Source: Flavobacterium macacae (GTDB lineage: Bacteria; Bacteroidota; Bacteroidia; Flavobacteriales; Flavobacteriaceae). From it: a stretch of 64,000 nucleotides of DNA. The stretch covers positions 62,001 to 126,000 of the forward strand of contig NZ_RQVR01000011.1 of the NCBI RefSeq assembly GCF_003865365.1. Direction: 5' to 3'. Both the position numbers and the translations under genes were made by a program. This document shows, piece by piece, positions 29,038 through 37,704 of this stretch. The notes under the pieces were generated by a model. That model saw only the letters and a program-made list of their open reading frames with translations. It searched no databases and had not been told where the DNA came from. Position 1 is the stretch's first letter. Every line of letters begins with the position of its first letter.

Positions 29038-29203
29038 ATCCTGTATAAAATGGATTGCAAAAATACTATTTATTCAACAAATAATCATTGTATAATAATA
29101 AGAGAAAAAAAGAGTTCTCTTTTTTTGTTACAACTGTAGTAGAATCAACCAAAATACCTTTAATTATTTGTTAATAAATTTTTGTTAATAGTAAGGGCAC
29201 TAC

Positions 29204-29233
29204 TTGTTTAATGCGATTGAATTGTTACTTTTG
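29204..29233 (+). promoter_or_regulatory. Consensus promoter of the PPIase operon
   Basis: TTG at 29204-29206, 19 bases, then TACTTTTG at 29226-29233: a full match to the Bacteroidota TTG-N19-TAnnTTTG pattern. Expected transcription start near 29240, before the ATG at 29288. This explains why a TTG start at 29204 should not be used. Confidence 0.75.
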
Positions 29234-29287
29234 TTGATTGCAACCTTATGCGTAAAAATTAATTTTCCAACTTATAGAATTTACATA

Positions 29288-31255
29288 ATGAATTTAAAAC
29301 AATTGTTCTTCGGAATACTGCTTTCTGTGAATTTTGCCGGCTTTTCTCAAAATGCTAACAAGGAAGTTTTATTTACAATTGATGATAAACCTTATTATAC
29401 AGATGAATTTAAAAGGGTTTATAATAAAAATATAGATTTAGTAAAAGATGAATCGCAAAAAGATCTAAACCAGTATTTAGATTTATTTGTGGGGTATAAA
29501 TTAAAAATAAACAAGGCTTATAAACTGGGTTTACAAGAAGGACAGGCTTATCAATCAGAGCTAAAATCTTACAGAGGACAACTTTCAAAAAATTATCTTA
29601 CAGACTCAAAAGTTACTGAAGAATTGATTCAGGAAGCTTATGGTAGGTCTTTGAAAGAAATTAAAGCAGCGCATATTTTGTTTTTGGTAGATGAAAATGC
29701 AACGCCAGCAGATACTTTAAAAGCGTATAAAAAAGCCGTTGAGGTTAGAGAAAAAGCAGTAAAAGGAGAAGATTTTGGTCAATTGGCATTGCAATATTCT
29801 GAAGATCCATCGGCAAAAGAAAACAAAGGAGAATTAGGTTATTTTTCTGCATTTAGAATGGTTTATCCTTTTGAAAGTGCCGCTTACAATACTAAAAAAG
29901 GAGGCGTTTCAGAAATTGTAAAAACACGTTTTGGTTACCATATTATTAAGGTAGAAGATGTGAGGAAAAATCGTGGTGAGCTGACAGTGGCCCACATTAT
30001 GATTTTAAAGCCACAAGCGAAAACTACAGAAGAGTTGGCTGCTGCCAAAAATACAATTCAAGATATTTACAAAAAATTACAACAAGGCGAAAGTTTTGAA
30101 AGCCTTGCTAAACAATTTTCTCAAGATAAATCATCTGCAGGAAAAGGGGGCGTAATGAATCGTTTTGGTTCTGGTGAATTAAGTTCAGAAGAATTTGAAG
30201 ATGTTGCTTTCTCTTTAAAAAATCCAAATGATTATTCTACTCCGATAGAAAGTGTTTTTGGATGGCATATTGTCAAATTGGTGGAAAAACATCCGGTAAA
30301 AACGTTAGATGAAATGAAAGCTGATTTGGATGTTAAGATCAGAAAAGATGAGCGTTCAAGGCTGATCATGAATTCAATGACTGAGAAATTAAAGAAAAAA
30401 TATTCAATTAAAAAGAATGATAAAGTTTATGCCTTGACTGCAAAAGCGGTAAATGATAAATTTTATGTTGGAGAATGGAGTGTTCCCACAGATGTGAAAC
30501 TTAACGCCAATCTTGTTACAATTGACGGTAAAATGTTTAGCGGTACTGATTTCTTAAACTTTTTAAATAGTCAGCAAAAATCAGAAAATACGATCAAACC
30601 GATTGCAAAACTTGTGGAAGCAAAGTATCAGCAATTTGTGGATCAAAAATTAAATGAACATTATAATGAAAATTTAGAAGGTGAATTTCCTGAGTTTGCT
30701 GCCGTGATGGATGAATACCGTGATGGCTTATTGCTTTTTGATCTTATGGAAAAAGAAATTTGGGAAAAAGCAAAAACAGACACAATCGGTTTGCAGAAAT
30801 TCTATGAAGGACATAAACAAAATTATATGTGGGGAAATAGAATCGATGCCGTTGTGCTTTCTACCACAAATAAAGACTTTGCAAAAAAAGCGCAAAAACT
30901 TTTAAAACAAGGAAAAACAGCAGATCAGATTAAAGAACAAATGAATATCAAAGACGCCGTAAATGTAATGTCAAATGCTGGAGTTTTTGACGAAAACAGT
31001 GATGCTCTACCAAAAAGTATTGAAAGAAAAAACGGAATTTCAGATGTGATTAAAGAAGGAGAATATTATTTTGTTGTACAAATAAATAAACATCTTCCGG
31101 CTGCTCCAAAAACATTAGAGGAAGCAAAAGGAAAAGTGATTAATGATTACCAACAATTTCTGGAAGAAAAGTGGGTTGGAGATTTGAAAAATGAATTCAA
31201 AGTGAGGGTCAATCAGCCTGTCTTTGAAAGTGTAAAGAGTGAAATGAAATCATAA
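29288..31255 (+). CDS. Periplasmic peptidyl-prolyl isomerase, two parvulin domains
   Basis: A 655-aa SurA/PpiD-like folding factor. The signal peptide (MNLKQLFFGILLSVNFAG, then FSQ) gives periplasmic location. The N-terminal helical chaperone part covers about residues 20-120. Parvulin domain 1 is at about 126-227 (KAAHILFL, GELGYFSA, FGYHIIKVED) and domain 2 at about 231-340 (VAHIMILKP, FGWHIVKLVE). The C-terminal third is an alpha-rich extension without known motifs. First gene of a tandem of three folding factors; its stop and the next ATG touch (TAAATG). Likely role: outer-membrane protein and T9SS substrate folding. Confidence 0.9.
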   Translation: MNLKQLFFGILLSVNFAGFSQNANKEVLFTIDDKPYYTDEFKRVYNKNIDLVKDESQKDLNQYLDLFVGYKLKINKAYKLGLQEGQAYQSELKSYRGQLSKNYLTDSKVTEELIQEAYGRSLKEIKAAHILFLVDENATPADTLKAYKKAVEVREKAVKGEDFGQLALQYSEDPSAKENKGELGYFSAFRMVYPFESAAYNTKKGGVSEIVKTRFGYHIIKVEDVRKNRGELTVAHIMILKPQAKTTEELAAAKNTIQDIYKKLQQGESFESLAKQFSQDKSSAGKGGVMNRFGSGELSSEEFEDVAFSLKNPNDYSTPIESVFGWHIVKLVEKHPVKTLDEMKADLDVKIRKDERSRLIMNSMTEKLKKKYSIKKNDKVYALTAKAVNDKFYVGEWSVPTDVKLNANLVTIDGKMFSGTDFLNFLNSQQKSENTIKPIAKLVEAKYQQFVDQKLNEHYNENLEGEFPEFAAVMDEYRDGLLLFDLMEKEIWEKAKTDTIGLQKFYEGHKQNYMWGNRIDAVVLSTTNKDFAKKAQKLLKQGKTADQIKEQMNIKDAVNVMSNAGVFDENSDALPKSIERKNGISDVIKEGEYYFVVQINKHLPAAPKTLEEAKGKVINDYQQFLEEKWVGDLKNEFKVRVNQPVFESVKSEMKS

Positions 31256-32104
31256 ATGACAAGAATCTTACTGCTACTTTTGCTGGTGTTATTTTCTTCT
31301 TGCGATTATTTTAAGCCAGAAGAGAAACCGCAATATATTGCAAGAGTAAATGATTCATATTTGTTTAAAGAAGATATCAAAAATTTGATTCCTGCGGGAA
31401 CTACAAAAGAAGATAGTTTGATTATTGTAAGAAGTTTTATTGATAAATGGGCTTCGCAAAAGTTGCTTATGAAAGCAGCAGAAATGAACTTGAGCGAGGA
31501 AAGACAAGAGGAATTTAACCAACTGATTAAACAGTATAAAATTGATTTGTACACCAGAGCTTATATTGAAGAAGTGGTGAAAACTACAGTTGATACAATT
31601 ATAAGCAATACCGAATTAGAATCTTATTATAATCAAAATAAGGATAATTTTAAAACAGATGGAACGTTAGTTAAATTGCGATACATTCATTTGCCAAAAG
31701 AGCATCCAAAATACCAAACGATAAAAAGTAAGTTTTTTGATTACAAAAAAACGGATAAGAAATTTTGGGACACTTATGGAATGCAGTTTAAAAGCTTCGT
31801 GCTGAACGATTCTGTGTGGGTTGAAATGAATCAGATTTATAAAAAACTGCCATTTATCACGCATAACAATAGAACAGAATATATTTCGCAAGGAAAATCG
31901 ATTGAAAAAAATGATTCTTTAGATGTTTATCTTGTGAAAGTGACCAAAGTTATCGATAGGAATCAGGTGAGTCCGTTTGAATATATAAAGCCGACGTTGC
32001 AACAAGTTATTTTAAATAACAAAAAATTAGAATTAATAAAAAAAATTGAAAAAGAGATTACCGATGATGCCATTAAAAATAAAAAATATGAAATCTATAA
32101 TTAA
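31256..32104 (+). CDS. SurA-like lipoprotein
   Basis: A 282-aa lipoprotein. The leader MTRILLLLLLVLFSSCDYF has a lipobox cysteine at residue 16. Residues about 26-120 resemble the N-terminal chaperone part of SurA-type proteins (IARVNDSYLFKEDIKNL). No parvulin signature is clear in the remainder, so it may be a chaperone without isomerase activity. It sits between two PPIase genes, starting one base after the first gene's stop and overlapping the next gene's start by 17 bases, so translation is probably coupled. Confidence 0.8.
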   Translation: MTRILLLLLLVLFSSCDYFKPEEKPQYIARVNDSYLFKEDIKNLIPAGTTKEDSLIIVRSFIDKWASQKLLMKAAEMNLSEERQEEFNQLIKQYKIDLYTRAYIEEVVKTTVDTIISNTELESYYNQNKDNFKTDGTLVKLRYIHLPKEHPKYQTIKSKFFDYKKTDKKFWDTYGMQFKSFVLNDSVWVEMNQIYKKLPFITHNNRTEYISQGKSIEKNDSLDVYLVKVTKVIDRNQVSPFEYIKPTLQQVILNNKKLELIKKIEKEITDDAIKNKKYEIYN

Positions 32105-33497
32105 AAACGCCTGCCTAGTTTTTGGTTTCGCAGCGCTTTTCAGCACTGTGAACGCACAGGAAATTATTCAGGAGGATACCTTAAAAACGGTCACCCCAAA
32201 ACCTGTAGGAGGCAAGCAGAAAATCGATGGTGTGATTGCGGTTGTAGGTGATTATGTAGTTTTAGATTCAGATATTGATATTGCTTATATTGAAATCTCA
32301 AGCCAAGGAGGAGATGTTAAAGAGATTACAAGATGCCAACTTATGGGTAAATTGATGGAAGACAAATTATATGCGCATCAAGCTATTCAAGATAGTATTG
32401 TGGTGACAGATAGTGAAGTGAACTCAATGATGGCAGAAAGAATTGATGCTTTGGTTGAAAGAGCTGGATCAATGGAAAAACTCTTGAAATATTACAATAA
32501 GCCAAACGAAGAAGAATTTAAAACTTATTTTTTCGATATCTTAAAAACAGGAAAATTGACTTCTTCCATGCGTAATAAAATTATTGAAGAGGTAGAAATT
32601 ACTCCGGAAGAAGTTAGAACTTTTTTTAGAAAAATTCCAAAAGAAGAATTACCACAATTTGGTGCTGAAGTTGAAATTTCTCAAATTGTAATCAATCCAA
32701 TCATTTCTAAAGAAGAAGAGCAAAAGGTTATTGACAAGTTGAATGAATTGAAAACAGACGTTTTAGAAGGACGAGGTAGCTTTTTTAGTAAAGCTGTTTT
32801 GTATTCAAAAGATGAGGGAACTGTTAGAAACGGAGGTTTTATGCGTGTTACACGAAAATCCGGACTGGTAAAAGAATTTAAAGAAGCTGCTTTTAGTTTG
32901 GAAGAGGGTGAGATTTCTGCGCCATTTAAAACAGAATATGGGTATCACATTGTGACGGTTGAAAAAATTCGTGGTCAAGAAATTGATTTGCGTCACATTT
33001 TAATGATTCCAAAGGTGACTGATGGATCATTACAGGAGGCTAAAGATAAAATTACAGATATCAGAAACAAGATTGTTAACGGAGATATTTCTTTTGCGGA
33101 TGCAGCAAGAAGTTCTTCAGATGAGAAAGAAACAAGAGCCAATGGTGGTGCTTTGACAAATCCACAAAGTTTAGATCCACGTTTTGAATTGACAAAAATT
33201 GATCCATCACTTTACAATGAGGTTGCAGATATGCAAATGGGTCAAGTTTCGCAACCACTCATGGACGAGGATAGATTAGGAAGAAAAACCTATAAAATCT
33301 TGACAGTAACAAGACGATATGATGCGCACACAGCTGATTATGCTACAGATTATTTAAAAATTAAAGATTTGGCTTTAGGTGAAAAAAGAATCGAAGTTAT
33401 TGGGAAATGGACTAAAGAGAAAATCAAAGAAACCTATATTAAAGTCAACGGAGAATATAGAAACTGTACGTTTACGAACAATTGGTTAAAGAAATAA
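32088..33497 (+). CDS. Periplasmic peptidyl-prolyl isomerase, SurA-like
   Basis: A 469-aa SurA-type chaperone/isomerase. ATG 32088 is chosen because it starts a clean signal peptide (MKSIIKNACLVFGFAALFST, cleavage near VNAQ); the in-frame ATG at 32046 lies deep in the preceding gene and would add a charged leader. A SurA N-terminal domain (about 35-180) is followed by two parvulin domains (about 195-300, with FGAEVEISQIVI and YGYHIVTVEK, and 305-400, with DLRHILMIPK). Third member of the folding-factor run, 50 bases before moxR. The best SurA candidate of the three by architecture. Confidence 0.88.
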   Translation: MKSIIKNACLVFGFAALFSTVNAQEIIQEDTLKTVTPKPVGGKQKIDGVIAVVGDYVVLDSDIDIAYIEISSQGGDVKEITRCQLMGKLMEDKLYAHQAIQDSIVVTDSEVNSMMAERIDALVERAGSMEKLLKYYNKPNEEEFKTYFFDILKTGKLTSSMRNKIIEEVEITPEEVRTFFRKIPKEELPQFGAEVEISQIVINPIISKEEEQKVIDKLNELKTDVLEGRGSFFSKAVLYSKDEGTVRNGGFMRVTRKSGLVKEFKEAAFSLEEGEISAPFKTEYGYHIVTVEKIRGQEIDLRHILMIPKVTDGSLQEAKDKITDIRNKIVNGDISFADAARSSSDEKETRANGGALTNPQSLDPRFELTKIDPSLYNEVADMQMGQVSQPLMDEDRLGRKTYKILTVTRRYDAHTADYATDYLKIKDLALGEKRIEVIGKWTKEKIKETYIKVNGEYRNCTFTNNWLKK

Positions 33498-33547
33498 GCT
33501 AATTTGTATTGATTTATAAATAGTGATTCCAACTCAAATTAAAAAAT

Positions 33548-34501
33548 ATGTCAGACGTCGCAGCAATACAAAATCTGGTTCAGAAAAGAATTGAGCTTAA
33601 AAAAGAAATTTCTAAAATCATTATTGGGCAAGAAGCAGTAGTGGATCAAATACTTTTGAGTATCTTTTCGGGCGGTCACGCATTGCTTGTAGGTGTTCCT
33701 GGATTGGCAAAAACCTTGATGGTAAATACTATTTCTCAAGCTTTAGGTTTGGATTTCAAAAGAATTCAATTTACCCCAGATTTGATGCCTTCTGATATTT
33801 TAGGGAGTGAAATTTTAGACGAAAACCGTCAATTTAAATTTATAAAAGGACCTATTTTTTCCAATATAATTCTTGCAGACGAAATCAATAGAACACCTCC
33901 AAAAACGCAAGCTGCTTTATTAGAAGCGATGCAAGAAAGATCAGTTACCATTGCGGGTCAGCACTATAAATTAGCATTGCCTTATTTTGTTTTGGCCACA
34001 CAAAACCCAATTGAGCAAGAAGGAACTTATCCTTTGCCAGAGGCGCAGTTAGATCGTTTTATGTTTGCAATTAAACTAGATTATCCAACATTTGCTGAAG
34101 AGGTTCAAGTAGTGAAAAGTACAACTTCTGACTTTACAGATAAAGTGAATCCATTATTTACAGCACAAGAAATTATTGATTTCCAGCACTTGATTCGAAG
34201 AATTCCGGTGGCAGATAATGTAATTGAATATGCGGTAACTTTAGTAAGCAAAACGCGTCCGGATAATCCGCTTTCAAACGAATTTGTGAAAAATTATTTA
34301 GACTGGGGAGCAGGCCCAAGAGCATCACAAAACTTGATTTTAGCAGCAAAAGCAAATGCGGCTTTCAACGGAAAATTTTCTCCTGATATTGAAGACGTAA
34401 AAGCAGTTGCAACAGGAATATTACGCCACAGAATTATCAAAAACTATAAGGCAGATGCCGAAGACATTTCAGAAGAAATGATTATTGAAAAATTGATGTA
34501 A
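33548..34501 (+). CDS. MoxR family AAA+ ATPase
   Basis: A 317-aa MoxR-type AAA+ protein. Walker A GVPGLAKT (about residues 48-55), Walker B ILADEINR, sensor ATQNPIEQEGTYPLPEAQLDRF and the C-terminal lid domain are all present. MoxR ATPases usually act with VWA-domain and DUF58 partners encoded next door; none lies here, as a terminator follows and the next gene is an aconitase. It probably shares the transcript of the folding-factor operon upstream, which suggests an envelope-related role by context only. Confidence 0.92.
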   Translation: MSDVAAIQNLVQKRIELKKEISKIIIGQEAVVDQILLSIFSGGHALLVGVPGLAKTLMVNTISQALGLDFKRIQFTPDLMPSDILGSEILDENRQFKFIKGPIFSNIILADEINRTPPKTQAALLEAMQERSVTIAGQHYKLALPYFVLATQNPIEQEGTYPLPEAQLDRFMFAIKLDYPTFAEEVQVVKSTTSDFTDKVNPLFTAQEIIDFQHLIRRIPVADNVIEYAVTLVSKTRPDNPLSNEFVKNYLDWGAGPRASQNLILAAKANAAFNGKFSPDIEDVKAVATGILRHRIIKNYKADAEDISEEMIIEKLM

Positions 34502-34523
34502 TAATGTCAAAATTCTAATTTAG

Positions 34524-34553
34524 AAAGGTTCTTAATTTTAAGAACCTTTTTTT
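34524..34553 (+). terminator. Terminator after moxR
   Basis: AAAGGTTCTTAA (34524-34535) pairs with TTAAGAACCTTT (34538-34549), followed by T residues. Effective loop ATTT. Confidence 0.85.
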
Positions 34554-34707
34554 ATGTCTTGTAAATTCCGAATTTGCTAAAAAATCTTTTGTTAATTAAC
34601 AAAATCTAAAAAATTTAATTATTTTCCGATTATAATTTAATAATAATCATTAAAATTAAGATTTTGCGAATAATAATCTTTTGAAACACGGCTTTTGCTA
34701 AAAATAG

Positions 34708-34737
34708 TTTAAGTATGAAGGGAATTATGTAAATTTG
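34708..34737 (+). promoter_or_regulatory. Candidate promoter of acnB
   Basis: TAAATTTG at 34730-34737 with TTT at 34708-34710, 19 bases upstream. Predicted start near 34744, giving a leader of about 84 bases. The minus-33 element is a partial match. Confidence 0.55.
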
Positions 34738-34827
34738 CACTAACAAATAAACAAAACAAAAAAGCACAATTCACATATCAAAATGGTTTGATAAGGGGTG
34801 TGTTTTCAAAAGACTTCCATATATATT

Positions 34828-37602
34828 ATGAACATTTATAACGATTACATTAAAGAGATTGAAGAACGCAAATTACAAGGGCTTCATCCAAAGCCAATTG
34901 ACGGTGCAGAATTGCTAAGTGAAATTATCTGGCAGATCAAAGATACACATAATGCAAATCGTGAAGATTCGCTTAATTTTTTCATATACAACACCTTGCC
35001 TGGAACCACAAGTGCGGCCACGGTAAAATCTAGGTTTTTAAAAGAAATTATTCTTGGCGAAGCTGTAGTTGAAGAAATAACACCAACTTTTGCTTTTGAA
35101 TTGCTTTCCCATATGAAAGGCGGTTCTTCCATTGAAGTATTATTGGATTTAGCTCTTGGTCAAGATCTTTCCATTGCAAAACAGGCTGCAGAAGTTCTTA
35201 AAACACAAGTTTTTCTTTATGAAGCGGATACTGACCGTTTAAAGCAAGCTTATAAAGAGGGCAATTCACTGGCTGCGGAAATCCTGGAAAGCTATGCCAA
35301 AGCAGAATTTTTTACCAAGCTTCCAGAAGTTCCAGAAGAAATTAAAGTGGTAACTTTTATCGCAGGAATCGGGGATATTTCTACCGATCTGCTTTCTCCA
35401 GGAAACCAAGCGCATTCCCGTTCTGACCGCGAACTTCACGGCCAATGCATGATTACTCCCCAAGCACAATCTGAAATCAGGGGATTGCAGGCACAGCATC
35501 CAGATAAAAGTGTGATGCTGGTTGCTGAAAAAGGAACAATGGGTGTGGGTTCTTCCAGAATGTCAGGCGTAAATAACGTGGCGCTTTGGACAGGAAAGCA
35601 AGCAAGTCCCTTTATTCCATTCGTAAATATCGCTCCAATCGTGGCAGGAACAAACGGAATTTCTCCAATTTTCTTGACAACTGTTGATGTTACCGGAGGT
35701 ATCGGATTGGACCTTAAAAACTGGGTAAAAAAGTTAGATGCTAACGGAGAAGTTGTTCGTGATGAAAATAACGATCCAGTTTTAGAAGAAGCCTATTCTG
35801 TTGAAACGGGTACGGTTCTTACAATCAATACAAAAACTAAAAAATTATACAACGGCGATCAAGAATTGATGGATATTTCAAAGGCCTTTACGCCTCAGAA
35901 AATGGAATTCATTAAAGCCGGAGGATCGTATGCGATTGTTTTTGGTAAAAAAATCCAAACATTTGCAGCGAAGACTTTAGATATAGAGGCGCCTTTAGTA
36001 TTTGCCCCTTCTAAAGAAATTTCAAACGAAGGTCAAGGTCTTACTGCTGTTGAAAAAATCTTCAACAGAAACGCGGTAGGTATCGCTCCAGGAAAAGTGT
36101 TGCATGCAGGTTCTGACGTTCGTGTAGAAGTTAATATCGTAGGTTCGCAAGATACCACGGGATTGATGACAGCTCAAGAATTAGAATCGATGGCGGCAAC
36201 TGTCATTTCTCCAATCGTTGACGGAGCGTATCAATCAGGTTGCCACACGGCTTCTGTTTGGGATAAAAAAGCACAGGCTAATATTCCAAAATTGATGAAG
36301 TTCATGAACGATTTCGGTTTGATTACAGCGCGTGATCCAAAAGGTGTGTACCATTCCATGACGGATGTTATCCATAAAGTTTTGAACGATATCACAATTG
36401 ACGAATGGGCCATCATAATTGGTGGTGATTCACATACAAGAATGTCAAAAGGGGTTGCTTTCGGTGCCGATTCGGGTACGGTTGCATTGGCTTTGGCTAC
36501 AGGAGAAGCTTCCATGCCAATTCCTGAATCAGTAAAAGTTACTTTTAAAGGAGCTATGGCAAGCTACATGGATTTCCGTGATGTGGTACACGCTACTCAA
36601 TCGCAAATGTTGCAGGAATTTGGAGGAGAAAATGTATTCCAGGGAAGAATCATTGAGGTTCATTTGGGAACGCTTACTGCCGATCAAGCCTTTACATTTA
36701 CAGACTGGACAGCAGAAATGAAGGCAAAAGCTTCTATCTGTATTTCAGAAGATGATACTTTGATCGAGTCTTTGGAAATTGCAAAAGGCAGAATCCAAAT
36801 CATGATTGATAAAGGAATGGATAACGAGAAACAAGTGCTGCAAGGCTTGATTAACAAGGCAGACAAACGTATTACAGAGATTAAAACGTATGAAAAGCCA
36901 GCTTTGGCTCCTGATGCAAATGCTAAATATTTTGCAGAAGTAGTTGTTGATCTTGACTTAATTGCAGAGCCAATGATTGCAGATCCAGACGTAAATAATA
37001 AAGATGTTTCTAAAAGATATACGCATGATACCATCAGGCCACTTTCTTTTTACGGCGGAGACAAAAAAGTAGATTTAGGATTTATCGGATCGTGTATGGT
37101 CCACAAAGGCGATTTGAAAATTTTGGCCCAGATGCTTAAAAATGTCGAAGAAGAATATGGCAAAGTGGAATTTAAAGCGCCCCTTGTGGTGGCACCGCCA
37201 ACTTACAATATCGTAGATGAATTAAAATTAGAAGGCGATTGGGAAGTTTTGCAAAGATATTCTGGTTTTGAATTCGACGATAATGCGCCAAAAGGAGCAG
37301 CCCGCACGGAGTATGAAAATATGCTTTATCTAGAGCGTCCAGGTTGTAACCTTTGTATGGGGAACCAAGAAAAAGCTTCTAAAGGAGATACGGTTATGGC
37401 GACATCAACGCGTCTTTTCCAAGGAAGGGTTGTGGAAGACACGGAAGGTAAAAAAGGAGAGTCCTTGCTTTCTTCAACGCCAGTTGTAGTGCTGTCCACA
37501 ATTTTAGGCAGGACTCCAACAATTGAAGAATATAAAGTAGCAGTTAAAGGCATCAGCTTGACAAAGTTTGTTCCTTCTAGCAAATTATTAACAGTTTTAT
37601 AA
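34828..37602 (+). CDS. acnB: Aconitase B type (aconitate hydratase / 2-methylisocitrate dehydratase)
   Basis: A 924-aa AcnB-type aconitase that interconverts citrate and isocitrate in the TCA cycle; some members also act on 2-methylisocitrate. The N-terminal HEAT-like and swivel domains precede the catalytic core, the AcnB domain order. Candidate 4Fe-4S ligands are the two cysteines of RPGCNLCMGN and the one in GSCMVHKGD. The ATG at 34828 (MNIYNDYIKEIEERK) is preferred to GTG 34798, which would add ten unusual residues. It is followed by a second aconitase of a different subfamily. Confidence 0.95.
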   Translation: MNIYNDYIKEIEERKLQGLHPKPIDGAELLSEIIWQIKDTHNANREDSLNFFIYNTLPGTTSAATVKSRFLKEIILGEAVVEEITPTFAFELLSHMKGGSSIEVLLDLALGQDLSIAKQAAEVLKTQVFLYEADTDRLKQAYKEGNSLAAEILESYAKAEFFTKLPEVPEEIKVVTFIAGIGDISTDLLSPGNQAHSRSDRELHGQCMITPQAQSEIRGLQAQHPDKSVMLVAEKGTMGVGSSRMSGVNNVALWTGKQASPFIPFVNIAPIVAGTNGISPIFLTTVDVTGGIGLDLKNWVKKLDANGEVVRDENNDPVLEEAYSVETGTVLTINTKTKKLYNGDQELMDISKAFTPQKMEFIKAGGSYAIVFGKKIQTFAAKTLDIEAPLVFAPSKEISNEGQGLTAVEKIFNRNAVGIAPGKVLHAGSDVRVEVNIVGSQDTTGLMTAQELESMAATVISPIVDGAYQSGCHTASVWDKKAQANIPKLMKFMNDFGLITARDPKGVYHSMTDVIHKVLNDITIDEWAIIIGGDSHTRMSKGVAFGADSGTVALALATGEASMPIPESVKVTFKGAMASYMDFRDVVHATQSQMLQEFGGENVFQGRIIEVHLGTLTADQAFTFTDWTAEMKAKASICISEDDTLIESLEIAKGRIQIMIDKGMDNEKQVLQGLINKADKRITEIKTYEKPALAPDANAKYFAEVVVDLDLIAEPMIADPDVNNKDVSKRYTHDTIRPLSFYGGDKKVDLGFIGSCMVHKGDLKILAQMLKNVEEEYGKVEFKAPLVVAPPTYNIVDELKLEGDWEVLQRYSGFEFDDNAPKGAARTEYENMLYLERPGCNLCMGNQEKASKGDTVMATSTRLFQGRVVEDTEGKKGESLLSSTPVVVLSTILGRTPTIEEYKVAVKGISLTKFVPSSKLLTVL

Positions 37603-37614
37603 TATAAATTTATG

Positions 37615-37650
37615 AGAAAGCTTGAGTTATTAACTTGAGCTTTCTTTTTA
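37615..37650 (+). terminator. Terminator between the two aconitase genes
   Basis: AGAAAGCTTGAGTTA pairs with TAACTTGAGCTTTCT through two G-T pairs, with a T-run after it. The second aconitase therefore probably has its own promoter; TAAATTTA at 37669-37676 is close to the minus-7 consensus. Confidence 0.75.
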
Positions 37651-37704
37651 TAACAGCTTTATTTTTCGTAAATTTATAGTAATAACAATACAAATATATA
37701 AACT

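Noticed and set aside
29101..29126. A-run/T-run hairpin AAAAAAAGAG-TTC-TCTTTTTTT between divergent genes
   Set aside because: A/T-only stem with few GC pairs and no gene end nearby; likely composition, not a terminator.
29204..29287. TTG start adding 28 residues to the first PPIase
   Set aside because: The TTG is the minus-33 element of a consensus promoter, and ATG 29288 starts a clean signal peptide.
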